Source: Paracoccaceae bacterium
GTDB taxonomy: Bacteria; Pseudomonadota; Alphaproteobacteria; Rhodobacterales; Rhodobacteraceae
Reading direction: 5' to 3'
DNA length: 7,387 bases
Assembly (NCBI GenBank): GCA_003551745.1
Contig: PUNI01000504.1
Location: 1 to 7,387, forward strand
Shown here: one piece after another, positions 1 to 5,413 of the stretch
How the letters are laid out: each line of letters opens with the position of its first letter
Numbering within the stretch: the stretch's first letter is position 1
The notes under the pieces: generated by a model
Seen by the model: the letters and a program-made list of their open reading frames with translations, nothing else
The model's database searches: none
What the model was told of the DNA's origin: nothing
Position numbers and translations under genes: made by a program

Positions 1-120
1 ATGACGACATCGTCGCCCACTGCTGCACCGCTTGGAACAAGCTCACCGACCAGCCTTGGCGCATCAGGTCCATCGGCAATCGGGATTGGGCAAATGGGTT
101 CTGATCAACGCAGATTGGTA
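1..120 (+). mobile_element. Right end of an IS630-type element
   Basis: The transposase stop at 102-104 is followed by only about 15 nt before sequence recognisable as an IS5 transposase begins on the other strand. IS630 elements usually end a few bases after the transposase stop and insert at TA. A TA dinucleotide at 119-120 is exactly at the boundary and is the probable target-site copy. The left end and its matching inverted repeat are outside the window. Confidence 0.55.
3..104 (+). CDS. IS630-family transposase, C-terminal end (cut by window edge)
   Basis: Reading from base 3, 33 codons run to a TGA at 102-104. The peptide begins DDIVAHCCTAWNKL and ends RSIGNRDWANGF. This is the typical C-terminus of IS630-type (Tc1/mariner-related) DDE transposases, in which an acidic DDIV followed by CCxAWNKL and a terminal RDWAxGF is common. 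The rest of the gene, including the catalytic DDE residues, lies to the left of the window, so I cannot tell whether the copy is intact. The enzyme would act on its own element ends and insert at TA. The family assignment comes from memory of these conserved tails, not from a search. Confidence 0.72.
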   Translation, partial: DDIVAHCCTAWNKLTDQPWRIRSIGNRDWANGF

Positions 121-492
121 TGAAACCGCGATACGGGATGGCCGCGGCCAGCGTCCTTTGGCGGCCAGACAGCGTACTGAAGTCGGGCACCGACCAGTCG
201 AGGCCAACTAGCCGCAGCAGGCTCTCCAAGAACCCGGTCGCCAGCGGGCCTGAACCGATGGCGCCGCGCTGGCACACTCTGCCGGAGCGCCATGCCGAAC
301 AGCACCTTCATCGAGAGGCACGTCTGGATAGCGGCATCGCTGTAGGTCTGCTGGCGGCACGCTTGCCTGTCGGCACGGCATCCCAGCCCATAGGGGGATC
401 GAACCAGATGGTCAGCGAGCCGCGGCGCTTGAGCGCCTCGTTGTAGCTGGGCCAGTTGCGGGTCTTGTCGGCGGGGGTGCGGGTCTGCTCAT
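121..492 (-). pseudogene. IS5-family transposase, N-terminal fragment, frameshifted
   Basis: Three reading frames together give a recognisable transposase N-terminus. An ATG at 492-490 gives MSRP. A second frame gives KTRNWPSYNEALKRRG and SLTIWFDP, up to PTGKR. A third gives QQTYSDAAIQTCLSMKVLFG then MALRQ, and a final frame gives TGFLESLLRLVGLDWSVPDF and STLSGRQRTLAAAIPYRG. These blocks follow the family order exactly. At least three breaks are visible: a single-base loss near 465, another near 388 (after GKR), and an extra block of about 40 nt at 239-278 between ALRQ and TGF. The gene stops at the IS630 junction before the catalytic DDE region. It cannot make a working enzyme. Confidence 0.75.
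239..278 (-). repeat. Short palindromic insert, copy B
   Basis: This is a 40-nt block that separates two conserved transposase blocks (ALRQ and TGFLESLL). On the minus strand it starts AGTGTGC and contains GCGCCATCGGTTC. Its 7-bp arms GCCAGCG (plus 240-246) and CGCTGGC (267-273) are perfectly complementary around a 20-nt loop. In related transposases I expect about one codon here, so the block looks like an insertion that also shifts the frame. It shares ends and core with copies at 853-895 and 912-952. Confidence 0.6.
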
Positions 493-524
493 GGGGACCA
501 GCTACCACACTGGATTCAGGAGAT

Positions 525-542
525 GAATCCCTCACGGGATTC
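525..542. repeat. Inverted repeat near the IS5-type terminus
   Basis: GAATCCC (525-531) and GGGATTC (536-542) are perfect 7-bp complements around a 4-nt loop. A further GGATTC copy lies at 512-517, so two alternative hairpins are possible. The repeat lies inside the proposed left end of the IS5/IS903-like element, upstream of its transposase. It may be a transposase-binding or expression-insulating structure of the IS. Confidence 0.5.
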
Positions 543-555
543 GTGCAACATGTGT

Positions 556-809
556 AACCGCTCCTTGCGCAAAAGGGTTGTGCGGAGCCGGTTCCGCCGC
601 GTCGTCGTGTGCCGACATGTGTCCGGCCTCCGTTGCGGCCATCTCCATGCCGCGGGCCCGTATGGTGTCCGCGGGTCGGGCCCAGATCAAAGCCGCGTGC
701 TCTATGGCACTCCGTTGCACCCTGGGTGTCCCGATCCCGTCTCACGACCGTTGCGCCAAACCTCTCCTTGCCCTCTTCCGCTCCGACGTCCTCGCGGTCG
801 GCGGCTGGC
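556..809 (-). other. Non-coding end of an IS110/IS1111-type element, possible guide RNA region
   Basis: On the minus strand this stretch follows the stop of the IS110-type transposase remnant and runs to the IS5-type left end. It has no convincing gene. A 62-codon GTG-start frame at 720-532 reads into the IS5 terminus and shows no recognisable domain. IS1111-group elements encode a guide RNA (seekRNA or bridge RNA) in the non-coding end downstream of the transposase, which is the position of this segment. It contains a 7-bp inverted repeat, GGGCCCG (654-660) and CGGGCCC (677-683), with a 16-nt loop. That an RNA is or was made here is inference. Confidence 0.35.
654..683 (-). repeat. GC-rich hairpin in the IS110-type non-coding end
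   Basis: GGGCCCG at 654-660 pairs perfectly with CGGGCCC at 677-683 around a 16-nt loop that includes CGCGGGT. The stem is all G and C and would be stable in RNA or extruded DNA. It is the most obvious structure in the presumed non-coding IS end. Confidence 0.5.
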
Positions 810-852
810 TTATGCCGCCGCGGCCGGAGACTGGTAGACGCCACCGCGAGCC

Positions 853-895
853 AGTGAGCCATTGGGCGCCATTGGTTCGAGCCCAATGGCGAACG
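853..895 (+). repeat. Short palindromic insert, copy A
   Basis: This 43-nt block starts AGTGAGC and ends CGAACG. It carries the core GCGCCATTGGTTCGAGC. GCCATTGGGC (858-867) pairs perfectly over 10 bp with GCCCAATGGC (881-890). A second, mutually exclusive 9-bp pairing, CGCCATTGG (867-875) with CCAATGGCG (883-891), closes a TTCGAGC loop. It interrupts the IS110-type remnant between WA and ARGGVY and lies antisense to that gene. Confidence 0.65.
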
Positions 896-911
896 CCCAG
901 ACGATCCGCGC

Positions 912-952
912 CGTTCGCGGCTTGCTCGGACCCGTGGCGCTCACCGCTCACT
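912..952 (-). repeat. Short palindromic insert, copy D
   Basis: On the minus strand this 41-nt block starts AGTGAGC, contains GCGCCACGGGTCCGAGC and ends CGAACG, matching copy A at both ends. The arms GCGGT and GCCGC pair with one G-U. It splits the IS110-type remnant between ALAN and ARIVWA, where relatives have about two codons (KM). It is sense to the transposase and lies 16 nt from copy A in the opposite orientation. Confidence 0.62.
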
Positions 953-1255
953 GTTCGCCAGCGCCACCCGCACCAGCATTGGCGGCTTGCGCGTCAGCAT
1001 CCCGCCCAGCCTGGCGCCCGGCCGGGCCGTGGCATGGACATGCCGCTTGCCACCTGAAGATGCGCCCCTGTCGCTCGGCCGCGGCATGGGGATCGCGGAG
1101 AGCGGCACTTGCAGGCTCCGCGCCTGCGACCATGGCTACCTGCCAACGCCCTGCCCCGGAGTTCGGCCCGCAGCCCCGGCCGAGCAGGCCGCCGGACTGC
1201 AGGCCGCCCGACCGGACGCAGCTGCGGCCGGCCTGCGCCTTCTGCGGGCGAGGGA

Positions 1256-1284
1256 TTGCGCGGGCGGGGGCACGGCCGCATAGA
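1256..1284 (+). promoter_or_regulatory. Candidate sigma70-type promoter of the operon
   Basis: TTGCGC at 1256-1261 and CATAGA at 1279-1284 are separated by exactly 17 nt. The -35 box keeps TTG, which is the best conserved part in alphaproteobacteria. The -10 box is weak (three of six consensus bases). Transcription would start near 1291, about 20 nt before the transporter start codon. This is a pattern match only. Confidence 0.3.
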
Positions 1285-1298
1285 GGGTGCTGGGCGCA

Positions 1299-1303
1299 GG
1301 GAG
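1299..1303 (+). promoter_or_regulatory. Ribosome binding site choosing the ATG at 1312
   Basis: GGGAG lies here within GCAGGGAGAG. It is 8 nt from the ATG at 1312 but only 2 nt from the in-frame ATG at 1306, so the second ATG is the more likely start. The two choices differ by two residues (MR). Confidence 0.55.
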
Positions 1304-1311
1304 AGATGCGC

Positions 1312-2391
1312 ATGCCGCTGCCGGTGGGCACGCAGCTGAAGTACTGGGGCATCGCGGCGGCGGGCTTTCTCGTCCTGCTCTGGCTGCTGGGCGACGTGAT
1401 GCTGCCCTTCCTCATCGGTGCGGCGGCGGCCTATTTCCTCAATCCCGTCGTCGAGCGGCTGGTGCGGCTGGGGCTGTCGCGGGTGCTCGCCACCGTGGTG
1501 ATCACGCTGGCGATGGGCGGGGTGGTGGTGGCCGCCGGTTTTATCGTGATCCCGACGGTGATGGGCCAGGCGGTGGCGCTCTTCAACGCGGCGCCGGAGG
1601 GGATCCAGCAACTGCACCGTTTTCTGGAGGCGCGCTTTCCCGACACGCTCGACGCCGACGGATATCTGCGCGACGCGCTGCGGGCCCTTGGCGAGACCAT
1701 CCAGTCGCGCGGGCTGGAGCTGGTGGAGCGGCTGCTGGGCACGGCGCGGGGCGTGATCGGGGTGGTGATGCTTCTGGTCATCGTGCCGGTCGTCGCCTTC
1801 TATCTGCTGATGGACTGGCCGCGGCTGGTGGCGCGCATCGACGATCTGCTGCCGCGCCAGCATGCACCGGTGATCCGGCAGCTCGCCCACGACATCGACC
1901 GCGCGGTGGCCGGCTTCGTGCGCGGGCAACTCACCGTGTGCCTGACCCTCGCCACCTATTACGCGACCGCCCTTGTTCTGGTCGGGCTGGAGTACGGGCT
2001 GGTTGTCGGCGTGGTGACCGGGCTGATCTCGTTCATCCCCTTCATCGGGGCGATCACCGGCTTCACCCTGTCGATCGGGCTGGCGCTGTTCCAGTTCTGG
2101 GGCATGCCGCTGATGATCGGCCTTGTCGTCGCCGTCTTCGCGCTGGGGCAGTTTCTGGAGGGCAACGTGCTGGTCCCGCGGCTGGTGGGTCGGTCGGTCG
2201 GGCTGCACCCGGTCTGGCTGCTGTTCGCGCTGTCGGCCTTCGGGTCGCTGTTCGGGTTCGCCGGGCTCATGGTCGCGGTGCCGGTGGCGGCGGCGCTCGG
2301 CGTCCTCGTGCGCTTCGGCATCGGGCGCTATCAGGCGAGCGCGCTTTTCGAGGGCACCGAAGCCGGCGACAGCGACGCCGGGGCCCGCTGA
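1312..2391 (+). CDS. AI-2E family transporter (PerM-like membrane protein)
   Basis: This is a 359-residue polytopic inner-membrane protein of the AI-2E transporter (PerM/TqsA/YtvI) family. Members are linked to export of the quorum signal AI-2, permease roles or Na+/H+ antiport; the substrate cannot be read from the sequence. Hydrophobic segments lie at about 12-43 (two helices), 60-82, 148-169, 207-263 (several, with FIPFIGAI at 241-248), 265-285 and 297-340. A polar, probably extracytoplasmic stretch lies at about 85-145. The family signatures LEGNVLVPRLVG (from 282) and VGLHPVWLLFAL (from 296) are both present, and the length is normal. A soluble tail follows residue 345. A longer upstream frame exists but is low-complexity and unsupported. 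It is the first gene of the run and its stop is 2 nt before hdaA, so the two are probably translationally coupled. Confidence 0.88.
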   Translation: MPLPVGTQLKYWGIAAAGFLVLLWLLGDVMLPFLIGAAAAYFLNPVVERLVRLGLSRVLATVVITLAMGGVVVAAGFIVIPTVMGQAVALFNAAPEGIQQLHRFLEARFPDTLDADGYLRDALRALGETIQSRGLELVERLLGTARGVIGVVMLLVIVPVVAFYLLMDWPRLVARIDDLLPRQHAPVIRQLAHDIDRAVAGFVRGQLTVCLTLATYYATALVLVGLEYGLVVGVVTGLISFIPFIGAITGFTLSIGLALFQFWGMPLMIGLVVAVFALGQFLEGNVLVPRLVGRSVGLHPVWLLFALSAFGSLFGFAGLMVAVPVAAALGVLVRFGIGRYQASALFEGTEAGDSDAGAR

Positions 2392-2393
2392 GC

Positions 2394-3080
2394 ATGGCCC
2401 GCCAGCTCGCCTTCGATCTGCCGGGAGCGCCATCGCTGCGGCGCGAGGATTTCATGGTGACCGCGGCCAACGCCAACGCCCTGCGGTCGCTGGAGGGCTG
2501 GGCCGACTGGCCCGGCGGCAAGCTGGCGCTGATCGGGCCGCCGGGCAGCGGCAAGAGCCATCTGGTCGGCATCTGGGCGGCGGAAACCGGTGCGACCGTG
2601 CTGGCCGGCGCGGCACTGTGCAACGCCGACATCCCCGCACTGGCCGAGACCGGGCGGGTCGCGGTGGAAGGCGCGGCGGCCGTCGCCGGCGCGCCTGAGG
2701 CCGAGCGTGCGCTCCTCCACCTGCACAACCATCTCCTCGCGGGCGGGGGCCGCCTTCTGCTGACAGCGTCGACCGCCCCCGCGCGCTGGCCGGTCGATCT
2801 GCCCGATCTCGCCAGCCGGCTCGCGGCCACCGCCACGGCCCATCTGGAACCACCCGATGACGCCCTGCTCGCCGCCGTTCTGGTCAAGCTCTTTGCCGAC
2901 CGGCAGATCGCCGTGCCGCCCGTGGTGGTCGGCTATCTCGTCGCCCGTATGGAACGCTCGCTGGCCGCCGCGCGGGATCTCGTCGCCCGGCTCGACCGGC
3001 GCGCGCTCGCCGAACACCGTCGCATCGGCCTGCAGCTGGCCGCCGAAGTGCTGGACAGCGCCCCCGGGCAGGGGCGATGA
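2394..3080 (+). CDS. hdaA: HdaA, DnaA-related regulator of replication initiation
   Basis: This 228-residue protein is related to the AAA+ domain of DnaA. Hda/HdaA binds the DNA polymerase sliding clamp and promotes ATP hydrolysis by DnaA (RIDA), which prevents re-initiation. The N-terminal QLAFDL (residues 4-9) fits the clamp-binding motif. Walker A is GPPGSGKSH (48-56). The expected Walker B region reads VAVEG (89-93) and lacks the usual paired acids. LLLTAS (121-126) sits where sensor 1 is expected, and DLASRL (138-143) carries the likely arginine finger R142. A sensor-2-like helix with R194 and R199 follows. There is no DNA-binding domain IV, as expected for this family. The start is 2 nt after the transporter stop with only a weak ribosome site, suggesting coupling. 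An unrelated AAA+ loader is unlikely given the clamp motif and the neighbours. Confidence 0.88.
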   Translation: MARQLAFDLPGAPSLRREDFMVTAANANALRSLEGWADWPGGKLALIGPPGSGKSHLVGIWAAETGATVLAGAALCNADIPALAETGRVAVEGAAAVAGAPEAERALLHLHNHLLAGGGRLLLTASTAPARWPVDLPDLASRLAATATAHLEPPDDALLAAVLVKLFADRQIAVPPVVVGYLVARMERSLAAARDLVARLDRRALAEHRRIGLQLAAEVLDSAPGQGR

Positions 3081-3087
3081 TCGCGCC

Positions 3088-5358
3088 ATGAACGAGCAGC
3101 CCGCCTCTGCCGCGCCGCGCCTGCGCCGCGCGCGCAACGTCCCGGCGCCGCCGGACGCCGTGACGGGATCGGATTTCCTGTCGGCGGCGGTGCCGCCCGC
3201 GGTCGCCCTGACCGATGTCACCCATGACAGCCCGGCGCGGTTCTTCAACCGCGAGATGTCGTGGCTCGCCTTCAACTGGCGCGTGCTCGAGGAGGCCAAG
3301 AACCCGGCCGTGCCGCTGCTCGAGCGGCTGCGCTTCCTGTCGATCTCAGCCACCAACCTCGACGAGTTCTACACCGTCCGGGTCGCGGGCCTGCGCGAGT
3401 TGCGCCGGGCCGGCCACACCACGCCGGGCGCCGACGGGCGCAGCCCGGCCGAGCAGCTGGTGATGATCGACGAGGAAGCCCGACGGCTGATGGCCGACCA
3501 GCAGGCCGTCTGGACGGGCCTGCGGGCCGAGATGGCAAAGGCGGGCATCCATCTGCTGACCCGCGACGATCTCGGCCCCGAGGATCGCGCGCAGATGCGC
3601 GAGCATTTCCTGTCGATGGTCTTTCCGGTCCTGTCGCCGCTGGCGATCGACCCGGCGCATCCCTTCCCCTTCATCCCCAACACCGGCTTCTGCCTCGCGC
3701 TGCAGCTCGAGGAAGAGGCCAGCGGCCGGCCGCTGAACGCGCTGCTGCCGGTGCCTCAGCAGATCGACCGCTTCGTGCGGCTGCCCGGCGAGGGTCCGGA
3801 GGCCCGCTTCCTGCCGCTGGAGGAGTTGCTGCTGGCCCATATCGGCGCGCTGTTCCCGGGCTACGGGGTGCGCGGGAATTGCGCGTTCCGGGTGCTGCGC
3901 GACAGCGATCTGGAGGTGGAGGAGGAAGCCGAAGACCTCGTGCGCGAGTTCGAGGTGGCGCTGAAACGGCGCCGCCGCGGCGAGGTGATCCGGCTGAAGA
4001 TCTCGGCCGGGGCGCCGGAGGCGATGCGCGCGCTGGTGATGGACGAACTGGAGGTGGCGCCCGACGAGGTCGTGGACGTGAACGGGCTGATCGGCATCGC
4101 CGATCTCAAGGAGCTTGTCCTCGACAGCCGGCGCGACCTGCTCTGGCCCTCCTTCACGCCGCGCACGCCCGAGCGGGTGCAGGACTTCGACGGCGACATG
4201 TTCGCCGCGATCCGCCAGAAGGACATGCTGCTGCACCACCCCTACGAGACCTTCGACATGGTGGTGCGTTTTCTCGAACAGGCCGCGCGCGATCCAGATG
4301 TGCTGGCGATCAAGCAGACGCTATACCGCACCTCGCGCGACAGTCCGATCGTGGCCGCGCTCTGCGAGGCGGCAGAGGCGGGCAAGTCCGTCACCGCGCT
4401 GGTCGAGCTGAAGGCCCGCTTCGACGAGGCCGCCAACATCCGCCAGTCGCGCCGGCTGGAGCGGGCGGGCGCCCATGTCGTCTACGGCTTTCTCAACTAC
4501 AAGACCCACGCCAAGATCTCGGCGGTGGTGCGGCGCGAGGGCGGGCGGCTCGTCACCTACACCCATTTCGGCACCGGCAACTATCACCCGATCACCGCGC
4601 GCATCTACACCGACCTCAGCCTCTTCACCTGCGACGCCGCCCTGGGAAGGGATGCGACACGGGTCTTCAACTACCTTTCGGGTTATGCCCGGCCGGAGAC
4701 GCTGGAGAACCTTGCCATCGCGCCTCTGGACCTCAAGTCTCGCCTGATCGCGCTGATCGAGGCCGAGGCCGACCATGCCCGCGCCGGCCGGCCGGCGCAG
4801 ATCTGGGCCAAGATGAACGCGCTCATCGAGGCCGATGTGATCGACGCGCTCTATGCCGCCTCGGCGGCGGGCGTGCAGATCGATCTCGTGATCCGCGGCA
4901 TCTGCGGGCTCAGGCCCGGCGTTCAGGGGCTCTCCGAGAACATCCGCGTGAAGTCGATCGTCGGACGGTTCCTCGAGCATTCTCGGATCGTCTGTTTCGG
5001 CGACGGCCACGGTCTTCCTTCGGAAGCGGCGCGGGTCTTCATCTCGTCGGCCGACTGGATGGACCGCAATCTCAACCGCCGGGTGGAGACGCTGGTGGAA
5101 TGCCTGACCCCGACCGTGAAGGCGCAGATCGTCAGCCAGATCATGGCCGCCACCCTCGCCGACGTGGCGCAGAGCTGGGTGCTGCAGGCCGACGGGGAGT
5201 TCCGGCGGGCGCTGCCCGGCACGGCCGAGACCGACGACGGGCCGCTTGATTCGCCCGCGCCCTTCAACTGCCACCGCTTCTTTATGGAAAATCCCTCGCT
5301 GTCGGGCCGCGGCAAGGCCGGCGCCGGCGATGTGCCCGATCTTGCCCGGCGCGATTGA
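3088..5358 (+). CDS. ppk1: Polyphosphate kinase Ppk1
   Basis: Ppk1 reversibly transfers the gamma phosphate of ATP onto inorganic polyphosphate chains. The 756 residues show the N-terminal domain starting [12 protein letters not shown] (from 52) and [15 protein letters not shown], an H-type middle domain, and two phospholipase-D-like C-terminal domains. Catalytic features are visible. KTHAK gives H474, the likely autophosphorylated histidine (E. coli H435). THFGTGN gives H493, and FLEHSR gives H631 (E. coli H592). LYRTS (R414) and [12 protein letters not shown] (R444) match the ATP/Mg-binding arginines. SSADWMDRN (653-661) is also present. About 50 Pro/Ala-rich residues precede the conserved domain, somewhat longer than I expect. 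The ATG is 7 nt after hdaA with a distant ribosome site, and no closer in-frame start precedes the domain. The family assignment is secure. Confidence 0.96.
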   Translation: MNEQPASAAPRLRRARNVPAPPDAVTGSDFLSAAVPPAVALTDVTHDSPARFFNREMSWLAFNWRVLEEAKNPAVPLLERLRFLSISATNLDEFYTVRVAGLRELRRAGHTTPGADGRSPAEQLVMIDEEARRLMADQQAVWTGLRAEMAKAGIHLLTRDDLGPEDRAQMREHFLSMVFPVLSPLAIDPAHPFPFIPNTGFCLALQLEEEASGRPLNALLPVPQQIDRFVRLPGEGPEARFLPLEELLLAHIGALFPGYGVRGNCAFRVLRDSDLEVEEEAEDLVREFEVALKRRRRGEVIRLKISAGAPEAMRALVMDELEVAPDEVVDVNGLIGIADLKELVLDSRRDLLWPSFTPRTPERVQDFDGDMFAAIRQKDMLLHHPYETFDMVVRFLEQAARDPDVLAIKQTLYRTSRDSPIVAALCEAAEAGKSVTALVELKARFDEAANIRQSRRLERAGAHVVYGFLNYKTHAKISAVVRREGGRLVTYTHFGTGNYHPITARIYTDLSLFTCDAALGRDATRVFNYLSGYARPETLENLAIAPLDLKSRLIALIEAEADHARAGRPAQIWAKMNALIEADVIDALYAASAAGVQIDLVIRGICGLRPGVQGLSENIRVKSIVGRFLEHSRIVCFGDGHGLPSEAARVFISSADWMDRNLNRRVETLVECLTPTVKAQIVSQIMAATLADVAQSWVLQADGEFRRALPGTAETDDGPLDSPAPFNCHRFFMENPSLSGRGKAGAGDVPDLARRD

Positions 5359-5373
5359 CGCACCGGACGCGGA

Positions 5374-5400
5374 CCGGCAGAGTCCCGGCCGACTCGCCGG
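5374..5400 (+). promoter_or_regulatory. Bulged 10-bp hairpin between ppk1 and ppx
   Basis: CCGGC (5374-5378) pairs with GCCGG (5396-5400), and GAGTC (5380-5384) pairs with GACTC (5391-5395). The only interruption is a bulged A at 5379, and the loop is 6 nt (CCGGCC). The hairpin ends just upstream of the GGGGGG at 5402-5407, which serves as the ppx ribosome binding site. There is no T run, so it is not an ordinary terminator. It could stabilise a processed transcript end or limit ppx translation. Confidence 0.55.
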
Positions 5401-5413
5401 CGGGGGGCAGCGA

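Larger units (their letters stand above)
121..555 (-). mobile_element. Truncated IS5-family (IS903-like) element
   Basis: On the minus strand the segment carries the start of an IS5-family transposase (see the pseudogene at 121-492). It is preceded by about 60 nt that include TGTTGCACGAATCC at about 536-549. TGTTGCAC-like termini are usual for IS903-type ends, so the element's left end probably lies near 549-556; the exact base is uncertain. The distal two thirds are absent, because the sequence switches to an IS630 end at about 119-126. No target duplication can be assigned. Confidence 0.55.
810..1024 (-). pseudogene. IS110/IS1111-type transposase, C-terminal remnant broken by two inserts
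   Basis: On the minus strand the segment reads RPGARLGGMLTRKPPMLV then RVALAN (about 1024-953). After an interruption it continues ARIVWA (about 911-896). After a second interruption it reads ARGGVYQSPAAAA, ending at a TAA (812-810). Joined, this matches the usual C-terminus of IS110-type transposases, where MLARKPxMLV, ALANKMARIVWA and a GGVYxxPAAA tail follow one another. The interruptions are the palindromic blocks at 912-952, which shifts the frame and adds an in-frame TGA, and 853-895, which would be in frame. The DEDD catalytic domain and the active-site serine region are absent. Upstream of about 1024 the similarity fades. An SSGGK at about 1060-1046 in the same frame could be another relic, but this is too short to claim. 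Confidence 0.62.
1025..1311. other. Non-coding leader ahead of the AI-2E transporter operon
   Basis: No gene is supported on either strand here. Open frames exist on both strands because of the high GC content, but none shows family motifs. The plus-strand frame that opens into the transporter adds only low-complexity Ala, Pro and Arg-rich sequence. A short palindrome, GGCATG-GA-CATGCC, lies at about 1032-1045. The right end holds the proposed promoter and ribosome binding site. The left boundary to the IS110 remnant is diffuse. Confidence 0.5.

Noticed and set aside
814..895. tRNA-like sequence: a T-arm (ATTGG, TTCGAGC loop, CCAAT at 871-887) and a tRNA-Leu-like CTGGTAGACGC at 830-840.
   Set aside because: No 5' acceptor strand pairs with 888-894 and no anticodon stem can be drawn. 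The D-arm-like part is antisense to the GGVYQ code of the IS110-type remnant, and the T-arm-like part is the core of palindromic insert A.
239..895. Integron attC sites as an explanation of the palindromic inserts.
   Set aside because: The ends do not fit the RYYYAAC and GTTRRRY boxes, and no integrase or gene cassette is visible.
862..1305. Extension of the AI-2E transporter upstream to an ATG at 862.
   Set aside because: The added 148 residues are Ala/Pro/Arg-rich without family similarity and run through palindromic inserts and IS110 remnant code. A good ribosome site precedes 1312.
994..2433. Long minus-strand open frame of 479 codons opposite the transporter.
   Set aside because: It is antisense to a clear membrane-protein gene, is rich in His, Arg and Gln as expected for GC-rich shadow frames, and has no motifs.
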